In this document: positions 34,087-43,281 of the stretch, piece by piece
How positions within the stretch are numbered: position 1 is the first letter of the stretch
Layout of the letters: every line of letters begins with the position of its first letter
Origin: an uncultured Oscillospiraceae bacterium
GTDB lineage: Bacteria > Bacillota > Clostridia > Oscillospirales > Acutalibacteraceae
Assembly (NCBI GenBank): GCA_900543555.1
Contig: UQRL01000002.1
Location: forward strand, 28,044 to 92,043
Reading direction: 5' to 3'
Length of the DNA stretch: 64,000 nucleotides
Made by a program: the position numbers and the translations under genes
The notes under the pieces: model-generated
The model's database searches: none
What the model saw: only the letters and a program-made list of their open reading frames with translations
Told to the model about the DNA's origin: nothing

Positions 34087-35346
34087 ATGATAGAAAACAT
34101 CCGCCTTTCCTTCCAAGGGATTTGGGCCCACAAGATGCGCTCTTTCCTCACCATGCTGGGCATCATCATCGGCATCGCTTCCATTATCTCCATTGTGTCC
34201 ACCATCAAGGGCACCAACGAACAGATCAAGCAAAACTTGATCGGCGCGGGAAACAATGTGGTGCGGGTGCAGCTGTACCGGCAGGATTACGACTATGTGT
34301 ATGATGTGACCAGCGAAGGGGTGCCGGCAGGGATTTCCCAGGTCAGCGAGGAGCAGTACCAGGAGATCTTGGACCTGCCTCAGGTAGAGGACGCGGCGGT
34401 GTACAACCGGCGGCAGTACCTGAATGGCTCCATCTTTTACGGCAATCAGGGCATGGACGGCTGTGAGATGCTGGGCGTGGACAACAGCTACTTTTCCACC
34501 TACGGCTATGGGGTGGACCGGGGCCGCACCTTTGTTCCAGTGGAATTTCAGGAATACCGCCCGGTATGCGTGCTGGACAGCAATGCCGCCGAGCAGCTCT
34601 TTCAAGGGGAAGATCCCATCGGCAAAACCATAGAGTACAACGCCACCGCGCTGGTGGTGGTGGGCGTAGTGGAGGAGGACAACAAGTTCCAGCCCACGAT
34701 CAATTCTATTGACGATTATTACATGTATATGGGCACCTCCAATGCGGGCAAGGTTTTTGTGCCCAACAGCATATGGCCCTCCATGTTCGCCTATGACGAA
34801 CCGCAGGAGGTAGCGGTGCGCTGCACCAGCACCGAGGCCATGTCCCCGGTGGGCACACAAGTGGCTGACCTGCTCAACGAGGAGAACCAGAACGAAAGCA
34901 TAAAATACCGGGCAGAGGACGTTCTGCAGCAGGCGCAAGAGCTTCAGCAGCTTTCCAACGCCACCAACCAGCAGCTCATCTGGATTGCCAGCATCTCTTT
35001 GCTGGTGGGCGGCATCGGCGTTATGAACATCATGTTGGTGTCCGTCACAGAGCGCACCCGGGAAATTGGCCTGAAAAAGGCCATTGGGGCCAAAAAGGGC
35101 CGCATTTTGTGGCAGTTCCTCACCGAAGCGGCCGTGCTGACCAGCCTGGGAGGCGTCATTGGCGTGGGCGCGGGCATTGGCCTGGCACAGCTGGTCTCCC
35201 GGCTGACACAAGCCCCCGTTGCCATCAGCGTGCCGTTCATCTTTTTGGCGGTGCTGTTCTCCATGGCTATCGGCGTGGTATTTGGCCTGCTGCCCTCCAT
35301 CAAGGCTGCCAACCTGAATCCCATTGACGCCCTGCGCCACGAATGA
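34087..35346 (+). CDS. MacB-type ABC transporter permease (FtsX family)
   Basis: A 419-residue permease completing the operon. N-terminal membrane segment (FLTMLGIIIGIASIISIVS, residues 20-38), a MacB periplasmic-core-like outside domain (about 45-270), then three membrane segments of the FtsX domain (LIWIASISLLVGGIGVMNIML, near residue 298, and on). The EIGLKKAIGAKKG coupling helix near residue 322 contacts the ATPase. It likely exports or detaches a peptide, lipid or drug substrate from the membrane; the substrate is unknown. Confidence 0.93.
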   Translation: MIENIRLSFQGIWAHKMRSFLTMLGIIIGIASIISIVSTIKGTNEQIKQNLIGAGNNVVRVQLYRQDYDYVYDVTSEGVPAGISQVSEEQYQEILDLPQVEDAAVYNRRQYLNGSIFYGNQGMDGCEMLGVDNSYFSTYGYGVDRGRTFVPVEFQEYRPVCVLDSNAAEQLFQGEDPIGKTIEYNATALVVVGVVEEDNKFQPTINSIDDYYMYMGTSNAGKVFVPNSIWPSMFAYDEPQEVAVRCTSTEAMSPVGTQVADLLNEENQNESIKYRAEDVLQQAQELQQLSNATNQQLIWIASISLLVGGIGVMNIMLVSVTERTREIGLKKAIGAKKGRILWQFLTEAAVLTSLGGVIGVGAGIGLAQLVSRLTQAPVAISVPFIFLAVLFSMAIGVVFGLLPSIKAANLNPIDALRHE

Positions 35347-35503
35347 GCCGGGTGGCCCCGGCGGGACAATTCGCGCACGCGCCTAGGGGCGCGGAGTTTG
35401 GGGGCGTGGGCTGGTTTTGCGGCCCGCGCTAGGACATTGGTAAACATTGGCAAAATGAAAAAGCGCTCTGCTAAGGAGTGTTTTTTTCGCAAGGAGGGAG
35501 GTG

Positions 35504-36265
35504 ATGTACCTCAACGCAATTGAACGCACCGGCGGGGACTTTTCCGGGGAGGACAGCTATCTCCAGGACATCCCTGCCATCAAGGGGCTCTCCCTGTTGG
35601 AGCTGCGCCAGCCCGTCACCTTTTTGGTGGGGGAAAACGGCAGCGGCAAGTCCACTTTGCTGGAGGCCGTGGCCCTGGCCCTGGGGTTCAATCCAGAAGG
35701 GGGCTCCCGGAACTTCGCCTTTTCCACCCGGGACACCCACTCTGGGCTGCATGACTACCTGCGGCTGCACCGGGGCCCCTACCGCCCCAAGGACGGGTTT
35801 TTCCTCCGAGCGGAGAGCTTTTACAACACCGCCACAGAGGTGGAAGAACTCTCCAAAAGGAGCCTCTCTGCGCCTCCGGAGGAGTTTTACCGGAACTACG
35901 GCGGCAAGTCTTTGCACCACCAGTCCCACGGGGAGAGCTTTCTCAGCCTGGTGCACAGCCGGTTCCGGGGACAGGGCATCTACCTGCTGGACGAACCCGA
36001 AGCGGCCCTCTCCCCCGCCCGGCAGCTGACTCTGCTGGCGGAAATTCACCGGCTGGTGAGTGCGGGCTCCCAGCTGGTCATCGCCACCCACTCCCCCATT
36101 TTGATGGCTTACCCCCAGGGGGAGATACTGCTGCTGGGGGAGGAGCCCATCCATCCGGTGGGGTACCGGGAGACGGAGCACTACCAAATCACCAAGAGCT
36201 TTCTGGACCATCCAGAGCGGATGCTGCGCATCCTATTTCAACAAGACAAGGAGGACATGAGATGA
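35504..36265 (+). CDS. AAA family ATPase (ABC/SMC-like, single domain)
   Basis: A 253-residue ATPase with Walker A FLVGENGSGKSTLLEA (about residue 42), an ABC-like signature region SHGESFLSLV (about 145), Walker B IYLLDEPEAALSP and the switch IATHSPILMAYP. The insert FSTRDTHSGLHDYLRLHRG is typical of a family of stand-alone bacterial AAA_21-type ATPases of unknown role. GTG 35501 is next to ATG 35504; the ribosome site GGAGGGAGG favours ATG 35504. Its stop overlaps the next gene by 4 bases. Confidence 0.85.
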   Translation: MYLNAIERTGGDFSGEDSYLQDIPAIKGLSLLELRQPVTFLVGENGSGKSTLLEAVALALGFNPEGGSRNFAFSTRDTHSGLHDYLRLHRGPYRPKDGFFLRAESFYNTATEVEELSKRSLSAPPEEFYRNYGGKSLHHQSHGESFLSLVHSRFRGQGIYLLDEPEAALSPARQLTLLAEIHRLVSAGSQLVIATHSPILMAYPQGEILLLGEEPIHPVGYRETEHYQITKSFLDHPERMLRILFQQDKEDMR

Positions 36266-36675
36266 ACTGGAACAAGGAAGCCGAACAGATCATGGAGGAA
36301 CGCTTCGGCGGCGACAACGAGATGGCCCTGGCCACCTGCCGGGGCAACGTGCCCAGCGTGCGGACGGTGAACGCCACCTACTGGGAGGGGTGCTTTTACG
36401 TCATCACCTACGGGTTGTCCCGAAAAATGGAGGAGATACGGGACAACCCCACGGTGGCCCTCTCTGGGGAGTGGTTCACCTGCCACGGCACGGCAAAGAG
36501 CCTGGGGTGGTTTGGCAAGGAGGAAAACAAGTCCCTGGCCGCCCACCTGCGCCAATCTTTCGCCAGCTGGATCGACAACGGCCACAACGACTTTGCCGAC
36601 GAGAACACCATCATCTTGCAGGTGCGTGTGACAGACGCTGTGCTGCTGTCCCATGGGCGGCGGTTTGAGAAATAG
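36262..36675 (+). CDS. Pyridoxamine 5'-phosphate oxidase-like FMN-binding protein
   Basis: A 137-residue split-barrel protein of the PNPOx-like family (MALATCRGNVPSVRTVNATYW, split here as MALATCRGNVPSVRT then VNATYWEG). It probably binds a flavin (FMN or F420-like) or acts as a small reductase. It has the family core up to LQVRVTDAVLLS and no C-terminal PNPOx dimer region, so vitamin B6 synthesis is unlikely. It is translationally coupled to the AAA ATPase gene; no reason for the pairing is known. Confidence 0.85.
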   Translation: MNWNKEAEQIMEERFGGDNEMALATCRGNVPSVRTVNATYWEGCFYVITYGLSRKMEEIRDNPTVALSGEWFTCHGTAKSLGWFGKEENKSLAAHLRQSFASWIDNGHNDFADENTIILQVRVTDAVLLSHGRRFEK

Positions 36676-36676
36676 T

Positions 36677-36709
36677 AAAAAGGGGAGCCTATTGGCTCCC
36701 CTTTTTTAC
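36677..36709. terminator. Hairpin terminator between convergent genes
   Basis: AAAAAGGGGAGCC/GGCTCCCCTTTTTT stem. Confidence 0.85.
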
Positions 36710-37113
36710 TGCATCTGATTCAACTCCATGGCGGTGTAGCTGCCGCCGGCCACAAAACCGAATCGTTCATAGAACGGGATGGTTTTGGGGTCTGAAGGCA
36801 TAATCTTGATGTGGAGCATGTGCCGGTATTTCTCCAGGATACGCTCCATCAGTTCTTGGCCGATGTGCCGGCCCTGATAGGCCGGGTCCACCAGCAGGTA
36901 GTGCAGGAAGGCCACGGTCTCCCCATCGTCCAGGCCCCGCACCAGGCCGACGAGCTTATCCCCATCCCAGGCGGAAATGACCTGGCTGGAGTTTTTCATC
37001 CCCCGTTTCAGCTGGTCCGGGTACCGGCCTGAATCCCAGCCCACAGAGAGGAACAGCCTCTCCAATTCCGCCACTGTAAAGTCTTTTGTCTCTTGATAGG
37101 TAATGCCTGCCAT
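36706..37113 (-). CDS. GNAT family N-acetyltransferase
   Basis: A 135-residue GNAT protein with motif A LLVDPAYQGRHIGQELMERI (about residues 71-90), where QGRHIG binds acetyl-CoA, and the C-terminal KTIPFYERFGFVAGG. The N-terminus YQETKDFTVAELERLFLSVGW is that of small GNATs often found singly in Firmicutes. Substrate unknown. The gene shares a bidirectional terminator with the convergent flavin-protein gene. Confidence 0.88.
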   Translation of the reverse strand: MAGITYQETKDFTVAELERLFLSVGWDSGRYPDQLKRGMKNSSQVISAWDGDKLVGLVRGLDDGETVAFLHYLLVDPAYQGRHIGQELMERILEKYRHMLHIKIMPSDPKTIPFYERFGFVAGGSYTAMELNQMQ

Positions 37114-37129
37114 ACCTACCTCCTATACA

Positions 37130-37165
37130 AAATCCCCCCGGGAGCTTGTCCCGAGGGGATTGCCG
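37130..37165 (-). terminator. Terminator of the gap transcript
   Basis: On the minus strand AATCCCCTCGGG/CCCGGGGGGATT followed by TTGT; it lies 200 bases after the gap stop codon. Confidence 0.7.
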
Positions 37166-37365
37166 GGTTATACCCGTAACTTTTTACAGTATCGCTGGTT
37201 CTACAGCTGCGGCTCACACAGAAACACACGCCGCGTACGCGAGCCTGCGTTCTGATAACTGCCCGGGCGCCCTAAGCGCCCGGTGCTGGTCTCCGGTGGA
37301 GACCGTTCTGCACAGACCGAACCGGCAGGTGAGACCCCGCGACTTGTCCAGCGGGGACACCCGCC
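37166..37365 (-). other. Highly structured 3' region of gap, possible noncoding RNA
   Basis: Two hundred bases with no gene but a chain of strong inverted repeats. The first (37324-37365) abuts the gap stop codon and pairs GGCGGGTG..CCCCGC with GCGGGG..CACCTGCC; then come GTTC/GAAC (37304-37323), GGTCTCC/GGAGACC (37288-37304), CCGGGCGC/GCGCCCGG (37263-37283) and weaker stems up to the terminator. This is far more than a terminator needs. It could be a stabilising 3' UTR, a processed small RNA or an unknown structured RNA family. Confidence 0.5.
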
Positions 37366-38379
37366 TTAGATTTCGGCGAAGTACTTGATGGTGCGGACCA
37401 TCTGGCTGGTGTAGGAGTTCTCGTTGTCGTACCAGGACACGACCTGCACCTGATAGGTGTCGTCGTCGATCTTGGCGACCATGGTCTGGGTGGCGTCGAA
37501 CAGAGAGCCATAGGTGATGCCGATGATGTCGGAGGACACCAGGGGCTCCTCGGTGTAGCCGAAGGACTCAGAGGAGGCAGCCTTCATAGCGGCGTTGATG
37601 CCTTCCTTGGTGATGTCCTTGCCCTTGACAACAGCCACCAGGATGGTGGTGGAGCCAGTGGGAACGGGCACGCGCTGAGCGGAGCCGATCAGCTTGCCGT
37701 TGAGCTCGGGGATGACCAGGCCGATAGCCTTGGCAGCGCCGGTGCTGTTGGGAACAATGTTCACAGCGGCAGCGCGAGCGCGGCGCAGGTCGCCCTTGCG
37801 ATGGGGGCCGTCCAGAACCATCTGGTCGCCGGTGAAGGCGTGCACAGTGGTCATGATGCCGCTCTGGATGGGAGCGTACTTGTTCAGGGCGTCAGCCATG
37901 GGGGCCAGGCAGTTGGTGGTGCAGGAAGCGGCGGAGATGATCTGATCCTCAGCGGTCAGGGTCTTCTCATTGACGCTGTAAACGATGGTCTTCAGATCGT
38001 TGCCAGCGGGAGCGGAGATGACAACCTTCTTGGCGCCAGCGTCGATGTGGGCCTGGCTCTTCGCCTTGGAGGTGTAGAAGCCGGTGCACTCCAGAACAAC
38101 GTCCACGCCGATCTCGCCCCAGGGCAGATCCTTGGCGTCCTTCTCAGCATAGATCTTGATGGTCTTGCCGTCGACAGTGATGGAATCCTCACCGGCGGTG
38201 ACCTTATCGGCCAGGGCGTAGCGGCCCTGAGCGGAGTCGTACTTCAGCAGATGGGCCAGCATAGCGGGGCTGGTCAGGTCGTTGATCGCCACGACCTCAT
38301 AACCCTCAGCGCCAAACATCTGACGGAAAGCCAGACGGCCGATGCGGCCAAAGCCATTGATAGCAACTTTAACAGACAT
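37366..38379 (-). CDS. gap: Glyceraldehyde-3-phosphate dehydrogenase, NAD-dependent type I
   Basis: Glycolytic enzyme that converts glyceraldehyde 3-phosphate to 1,3-bisphosphoglycerate with NAD+. The 337-residue length is normal. Rossmann loop INGFGRIGR at residues 8-16, catalytic cysteine in [12 protein letters not shown] (about residue 155), active-site histidine in [10 protein letters not shown] and the C-terminal [13 protein letters not shown]. Codon use is strongly biased, as for a highly expressed gene. It has its own promoter and the structured 3' region, and is separate from the pgk cluster. Confidence 0.98.
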   Translation of the reverse strand: MSVKVAINGFGRIGRLAFRQMFGAEGYEVVAINDLTSPAMLAHLLKYDSAQGRYALADKVTAGEDSITVDGKTIKIYAEKDAKDLPWGEIGVDVVLECTGFYTSKAKSQAHIDAGAKKVVISAPAGNDLKTIVYSVNEKTLTAEDQIISAASCTTNCLAPMADALNKYAPIQSGIMTTVHAFTGDQMVLDGPHRKGDLRRARAAAVNIVPNSTGAAKAIGLVIPELNGKLIGSAQRVPVPTGSTTILVAVVKGKDITKEGINAAMKAASSESFGYTEEPLVSSDIIGITYGSLFDATQTMVAKIDDDTYQVQVVSWYDNENSYTSQMVRTIKYFAEI

Positions 38380-38421
38380 TGGTAAAACCTCCTGAAAAAT
38401 TGATGGGCTTTTGCTTCTTCT

Positions 38422-38450
38422 ATTTTAAAACATTTCGCGGGATATTACAA
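38422..38450 (-). promoter_or_regulatory. Promoter of gap
   Basis: On the minus strand TTGTAA (38445-38450), 17 bases, TAAAAT (38422-38427). Confidence 0.65.
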
Positions 38451-38514
38451 GTGCTTGACAAAAAAATAACGTCATTTTCTTCCGGCTTTTACTGAAAGCG
38501 GGAAAAGCCGCGCA

Positions 38515-38545
38515 AAAAGAGCCCGCGCAGGCGGGCTCTGAGAAA
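38515..38545 (-). terminator. Terminator after the membrane protein gene
   Basis: On the minus strand AGAGCCCGC/GCGGGCTCT followed by TTTTT. Confidence 0.75.
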
Positions 38546-38553
38546 GGCCTTTC

Positions 38554-39429
38554 TCAGCCGGCCCTGCCATGGCGGGCTGGGCCGGGCTCCGCGCCCCCTT
38601 TGGGGGTGCGCCGCAAGCTGTACTTGCGGAAGGTGACCAGGAACACCAGCTGATACAGGGCCGCCACCAGGCAGGCTGCCTGCACCGCAGGGGGGATTTC
38701 CCCCGAGTAGGTGCGCCCCAGCAGAAGCAGCACCAGGTTGGGAAGGGTGTAGCTGACGGTGAGCACCACGGCAAAGATGCCGGTGACAAACGCCCGCTTG
38801 GCAGCGCCCTCCTCATCCACCCCGGCAAAGAGCTTGCACAGGTAAAACTGGCACAGCAGCAGGAACACCCCGCTCAGCACGGCGAAGAGGTTCTCCACCA
38901 TGGAAGAGGACTTGGCGTAAAACACATAGACCAGGATGAGGCCGCTTACCCCCCACAGCACACCTGTCAGATAGAGCAGGGGCACTTTCCGCAGGCCGTT
39001 GCGCCCCTGGAAAAAGCCCAGGGAGACAAACACCTGTGTGAGGCCGAACAGAGCACAGCATGCTAGGAACAGCAAATGCAGAACCCGATATTCCCCGGCA
39101 GAACCGCTTTCCATGCGCAGATCCATCCACTGAAGGGCGGCGCTTGCCAGCAGTGCCAGCCCCGAGAACAGGGCGGCCAGGCCCGCGGGCATATTGCGCC
39201 GGGGGGTATAGGGCCCAAAGTACCGGCGGGACCGGAAGCACATCCAAGAAGCCAGCAGCCCCGAGGCCACAGGCACGCCGAAGGAAAGCCAGGCCATCAG
39301 GCCGCCGTCGGTATAGAAACCGGTGTCATAATCGAAAAAGAAAAGCATCTGCACCACGCGCAGCACCACTCCGGCAGCAAAGCCCACGCAGGTGACCTTC
39401 AGGGCGTTGCCCACATTTACGAATTTCAT
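38554..39429 (-). CDS. Hypothetical membrane protein
   Basis: A 291-residue protein with about eight hydrophobic segments spread over its length (for example VTCVGFAAGVVLRVVQML, VPLLYLTGVLWGVSGLILVY, AVVLTVSYTLPNLVLLLLG) and a basic, Gly/Pro-rich C-terminus. No family is recognised. It stands alone between gap and the citrate synthase gene on the same strand, with its own terminator. Confidence 0.75.
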   Translation of the reverse strand: MKFVNVGNALKVTCVGFAAGVVLRVVQMLFFFDYDTGFYTDGGLMAWLSFGVPVASGLLASWMCFRSRRYFGPYTPRRNMPAGLAALFSGLALLASAALQWMDLRMESGSAGEYRVLHLLFLACCALFGLTQVFVSLGFFQGRNGLRKVPLLYLTGVLWGVSGLILVYVFYAKSSSMVENLFAVLSGVFLLLCQFYLCKLFAGVDEEGAAKRAFVTGIFAVVLTVSYTLPNLVLLLLGRTYSGEIPPAVQAACLVAALYQLVFLVTFRKYSLRRTPKGGAEPGPARHGRAG

Positions 39430-39461
39430 AGCGTCATCCCTTATGTCCGTGATTTTTCAAA

Positions 39462-39495
39462 TGAAAGAGGCCGGAAAGAACCCGGCCTCAGAATT
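39462..39495 (-). terminator. Terminator of the citrate synthase gene
   Basis: On the minus strand GAGGCCGG/CCGGCCTC followed by TTTCATTT. Confidence 0.7.
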
Positions 39496-39573
39496 ATAGC
39501 ATATCTTTTCCGATTTTCCAATAGAGATTGTACAAGGGGCTTGGCCCTGCCAGCCGCTTGCCCAAGGCCGCCC

Positions 39574-40944
39574 TTATCCCCGCTGGTTTAAGGGGACGTA
39601 GCGCTGGTCTACCGGCAGCGCCCGGTAAGCGGGGCGCATAATGCGCCCGCCGGTGGTCAGCTCTTCAATCCGGTGGGCGCACCAGCCCGCAATGCGGCTG
39701 ACTGCGAACATGGGTGTAAACAGGTCCTCTGGGATGCCCAGCATCTCATAGACCAGGCCGGAATAGAAATCCACGTTGGCAGAGATGACCTTCTCCTTCC
39801 CTGTCACCTTCTGAAACGCCGCGGGGGACAGCTCCTCCACCAGCTGGTAAAGCCGCAGCTTTTTGTCAAACCCCTTTTCCTGGGCCAGCTTTTGGGCCTG
39901 GTCCTTCAGGATCACCGCCCGCGGGTCCGACAGGGTGTAGATGGCGTGCCCCATGCCGTAGATGAGCCCGCTGCCATCGGCAGCCTCTCCCCGCAGGATT
40001 TTTTCCAGATAGGCCTCCACCTCATCGGGGTCCTCCCAGTTCTCCACATGGGCCATCAGGTCATCCATCATCTGGCGGACCTGATGGTTGGCGCCGCCGT
40101 GCTTAAAGCCCTTTAGAGAGCCCACCGCCGCCCCAATGGCGGAGTAGATATCCGTGCCGGCGCTGGTGAGCACCCGAGTGGTAAAGGTGGAGTTGTTGCC
40201 GCCCCCGTGCTCTGCGTGGAGCACCATGCACAAATCCAGGAGCTTGGCTTCCTCGTGGGTGAACTGCCGGTCCGGGCGCAGGGCGTTGAGGATGGCTTCC
40301 GCCGTGGAGTGGCCCGGCTCGTAGGGGTGGAAAAACATACTCTGCTTGTCGAAGTGGCGGCGCTTGACCTGATAGGCGTAGGACATGATGGAGGGCATCC
40401 GGGCGATTAAAGAGATGCTCTGCCGCATGTTGTTCTCCAGAGATAGGTCGTCCGGGCTGTCATCATAGGAGTAAAGCGCCAGCACAGAGCGGGCCAGCTT
40501 GTTCATAATGTTCTTCGAGGGCGCTTTGATAATCATGTCCTCGGGGAAGTACTCGGGCAGCTCCCGGTTCTCGTAGAGCAAGTGGCTGAAGCTCTCATAC
40601 TGGCCGCGGGTGGGAAGGTGGCCAAAAATGAGCAGCCAGGCCACCTCTTCAAACCCGAAGCGGTCCTCCTGCTGGCAGCCCTGGACAATGTCCTCGATGT
40701 TGATGCCCCGGTAAGTCAACTCGCCTTTGTCCGGGATTTTGTCGCCGTCGGCGATGAGGTAACCGTGTACGTTGCACACATGGGTCAAGCCCGCCATCAC
40801 GCCGGTGCCGTCGGCATTGCGCAGGCCCCGTTTTACCCGGTGGCGCTCATATTCTTCCTTGGTGATGACATTATTTCTCTTATACTCTTCGCACAGCTCC
40901 CGAATGGTGGTGCTGCCCGGCGCCTCGTGATTCAGCCGTTCCAT
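39574..40944 (-). CDS. gltA: Citrate synthase
   Basis: Condenses acetyl-CoA and oxaloacetate to citrate. The 456-residue enzyme has the active-site histidines in VLHAEHGGGNNSTF (about residue 238) and YGMGHAIYTLSDPRA (about residue 313), and the catalytic Asp/Arg region in VDFYSGLVYEMLGIP and RIAGWCAHRIEE. An N-terminal extension of about 60 residues (to RNADGTGVMAGLT) fits the clostridial form of the enzyme. In these anaerobes it feeds glutamate synthesis. No aconitase or isocitrate dehydrogenase is nearby. Confidence 0.96.
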   Translation of the reverse strand: MERLNHEAPGSTTIRELCEEYKRNNVITKEEYERHRVKRGLRNADGTGVMAGLTHVCNVHGYLIADGDKIPDKGELTYRGINIEDIVQGCQQEDRFGFEEVAWLLIFGHLPTRGQYESFSHLLYENRELPEYFPEDMIIKAPSKNIMNKLARSVLALYSYDDSPDDLSLENNMRQSISLIARMPSIMSYAYQVKRRHFDKQSMFFHPYEPGHSTAEAILNALRPDRQFTHEEAKLLDLCMVLHAEHGGGNNSTFTTRVLTSAGTDIYSAIGAAVGSLKGFKHGGANHQVRQMMDDLMAHVENWEDPDEVEAYLEKILRGEAADGSGLIYGMGHAIYTLSDPRAVILKDQAQKLAQEKGFDKKLRLYQLVEELSPAAFQKVTGKEKVISANVDFYSGLVYEMLGIPEDLFTPMFAVSRIAGWCAHRIEELTTGGRIMRPAYRALPVDQRYVPLNQRG

Positions 40945-40990
40945 CTTTCTTCCCCTTTCTTGTTCCTTTCATACAACCGATGATTGTTTG

Positions 40991-41019
40991 ATTGTACTCC
41001 GCCAAAGCAAGAAAGTCAA
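40991..41019 (-). promoter_or_regulatory. Promoter of the citrate synthase gene
   Basis: On the minus strand TTGACT (41014-41019), 17 bases, TACAAT (40991-40996). Confidence 0.75.
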
Positions 41020-41130
41020 CGCATTTTTGCAAGTTATCAAATAAAAAAATGTATTTTCCCAGGTTTTTTCAAAGAAAACCCGCATATTATGAAATTTTAA
41101 AAATAAAATTATGCAAAAGAAGGTGTTCCC

Positions 41131-42246
41131 ATGTCCTCCGCTCCACGCAAAAAGCTCCGCTCTCTCCTGCTGCTGTTCCTACTGCTCTACGCCGTATTCA
41201 CCCTGGTGCCCGCAGGCGTGTATGGGGCCTACCGGCTGCAAAACACCCCCGCGGGCACCTCTCCCAGCCCAGAGGCCTCCCCCTCGCCCCAGGTGTCCCT
41301 TCCCCCTGCGGCCTCGCCGTCCCTGTCCCCGGAAGGGACGGGGGCAGAGACGGTCCCCGGATTTTTAGAGAGCCGCCCCCTGCCGGAAGCCGCCCCCTCC
41401 CCCGCCTTGGAGGATGTGTTCACCCTGTATGACACCGCCACCGGCGCGACCTTCCAGGTGACGGCGGAGGAATTCCTCCCGGCGGCCCTGGCCTGCGAGA
41501 TGGACCTTTCCGCCCCGGAGGAAGCCTTGAAAGCCCAGGTAGTGGCGCTGTACAGCTTCTACTCCTACCAGCGGGCCCAAAACGCCGGAAACGAGGCGGA
41601 CTTTGCCTGCGACACAGCCAACTGGCTGGTGTATGTGCCCCAGTCCGCCATGGAAGAACGCTGGGGGGAAGACTTTGCATCCCTCTATGAACGGCTGGAA
41701 AACGTGGTGGGGTCGGTGCAGGGCCAGGTGCTCACCTGGGAGGGAGAGCCCATCTGCGCGGCCTTTTTCGCCATTTCTGGGGGCAATACGGAATCCTCCC
41801 AGCAGGTGTGGGGGCAGGAGCTGCCTTATCTCCAATCGGTAGCGAGCCCCGGGGATGCCTTTGTCCAGGGGTACCTCTCCACCGTAAGCCTAACGGCGGA
41901 GGAGCTGCGGCAGGCCGCCGCCAACGCCTGGGGGGAGGAGCTGGACTTTTCCGGTCCAGTGGAGGACTGGGTCACGGCAGTCTCCACCAGCCCCTCGGGC
42001 TATGTGGAGTCCGCCCAAGTGGGCGGCAAAACCGTCACCGGGGAGGAGCTGCGGGAGGCTCTTGGGCTGCGCAGTGCCTGCTTCCAATTGCGGGTAGTGG
42101 ACGAGGTGTTCCAATTCACCGTCCACGGCTGGGGCCATGGAGTGGGCATGAGCCAGGCCGGTGCGGCCTATCTGGCCAGCCAGGGAGAGAGCTATCAGGA
42201 GATCTTGGCCCATTACTATCCGGGGACCGTTTTGAATAGGGCATGA
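41131..42246 (+). CDS. spoIID: SpoIID/LytB-domain lytic transglycosylase
   Basis: Stage II sporulation protein D cuts peptidoglycan glycan strands during engulfment. The 371-residue product has an N-terminal membrane anchor (residues 8-33), a Pro/Ser-rich linker (about 38-90), and the SpoIID domain. The catalytic glutamate lies in ALACEMDLSAPEEALKAQ (about residue 124; family form EMP.SFP.EALKAQ), and the metal-binding HGWGHGVGMSQAGA is near residue 332. The linker is longer than in B. subtilis SpoIID and the body is diverged, so a paralogue such as an amidase enhancer is possible. The adjacent spoIIQ-type partner is not seen. Confidence 0.88.
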   Translation: MSSAPRKKLRSLLLLFLLLYAVFTLVPAGVYGAYRLQNTPAGTSPSPEASPSPQVSLPPAASPSLSPEGTGAETVPGFLESRPLPEAAPSPALEDVFTLYDTATGATFQVTAEEFLPAALACEMDLSAPEEALKAQVVALYSFYSYQRAQNAGNEADFACDTANWLVYVPQSAMEERWGEDFASLYERLENVVGSVQGQVLTWEGEPICAAFFAISGGNTESSQQVWGQELPYLQSVASPGDAFVQGYLSTVSLTAEELRQAAANAWGEELDFSGPVEDWVTAVSTSPSGYVESAQVGGKTVTGEELREALGLRSACFQLRVVDEVFQFTVHGWGHGVGMSQAGAAYLASQGESYQEILAHYYPGTVLNRA

Positions 42247-42281
42247 GAAAGGGGCAGCGGCCGGCTGCCCCTTTTTTTCTC
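42247..42281. terminator. Hairpin terminator between convergent genes
   Basis: GAGAAAGGGGCAGC/GCTGCCCCTTTTTTTCTC; the T run meets the end of mscS. Confidence 0.8.
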
Positions 42282-43092
42282 ATTTTTGATTCAAGTGCAC
42301 GTCCATCTGAGGGTAGGGGATGGAAATACCCTCCCGGTCGAAAGCCTCTTTCACGGCCTCTTGCATCTTATAATAGACCGGCCAGTAATCCTCTTCTTTG
42401 CACCAGACTTTGCACACCAGGGTGACAGAGCTGTCCTTCAGCTCCCCCACGGCAATGAGAGGGGCCGGCTCCTGAAAGACCCGTTCGTCCTCTTCCACCA
42501 ACCCCCGCAGAAGCTCCTTGGCCCGCTTCAGGTCCGCCTGGTAGGAAACCCCGTAGCTCAGATCCAGCCGCCGGGTCCCGCTGCGGGTGAAGTTGACCAC
42601 CACGTCGCTGGTGATCATAGAATTGGGGATGACCACCTCTTTATTGTCAAAGGTGGACAAGGTGGTGGACAGAATCTCGATCTTTTTCACCGTGCCCTCA
42701 TAGGCGCCGAAGGAGAGGTAATCTCCCATGTTGAAGGGTTTGGTGAAGATGATCTGGATACCGCTGACCAGGTTGGACAGGCTGCCCTGCAGGGCGAAGC
42801 TGGCGGTCAGGCCCGCAGCGCCCAGGGCCGCCACCAGGGAGGTGATGTTCACCCCCAGCTGGGCCACGGCGCTGACACCGGCCACCGCCAGAACCACCGC
42901 TTTCACCAGGGAACCGATAAAGCTGGCGGCCAGGGCGTCCACCTTGCCCTTGGTAATGGCTTTTTTCGTAAGCCGGGCCGCCAGACGGGCCAAAAACCAT
43001 CCTCCAAAGAAGATCAGAGCCGCCAGGGCCGAGTCCCCGGCAAAGCCCGCCAAACCGTGCAAAAAGCTGTTCCAAATCGTTTGCCAATCCAT
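42280..43092 (-). CDS. mscS: MscS-family mechanosensitive channel
   Basis: Small-conductance channel that opens under membrane tension to release solutes. The 270-residue product has three membrane segments (about residues 16-36, 55-80 and 85-110). The pore helix has the alternating Gly/Ala pattern (VAALGAAGLTASFALQGSLSNL) followed by the NLVSGIQIIFTKPFNMGDY region, the start of the beta domain, and VKKIEILSTTLSTFDNKEVVIPNS. ATG 43092 is preferred because AAAGGA lies about 11 bases upstream; ATG 43104 is possible. Long open frame upstream is not coding. Confidence 0.93.
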   Translation of the reverse strand: MDWQTIWNSFLHGLAGFAGDSALAALIFFGGWFLARLAARLTKKAITKGKVDALAASFIGSLVKAVVLAVAGVSAVAQLGVNITSLVAALGAAGLTASFALQGSLSNLVSGIQIIFTKPFNMGDYLSFGAYEGTVKKIEILSTTLSTFDNKEVVIPNSMITSDVVVNFTRSGTRRLDLSYGVSYQADLKRAKELLRGLVEEDERVFQEPAPLIAVGELKDSSVTLVCKVWCKEEDYWPVYYKMQEAVKEAFDREGISIPYPQMDVHLNQK

Positions 43093-43281
43093 GGAGCGGC
43101 ACATCCTTTCCAAACGCTTGCGCTGTTTTTCCGTATCGTCCCACAGTATACAGTATAGCACAAAAGGGAGGATAAAGGAAAACCTTTGCGGATTTTTTCC
43201 TTTTCCTGGGAAAGGGATACCCCCGGGGGGAAAACTATGGTATAATGGGGAAAACATTGCTTTGAAAATGGGAGCGTGGGT

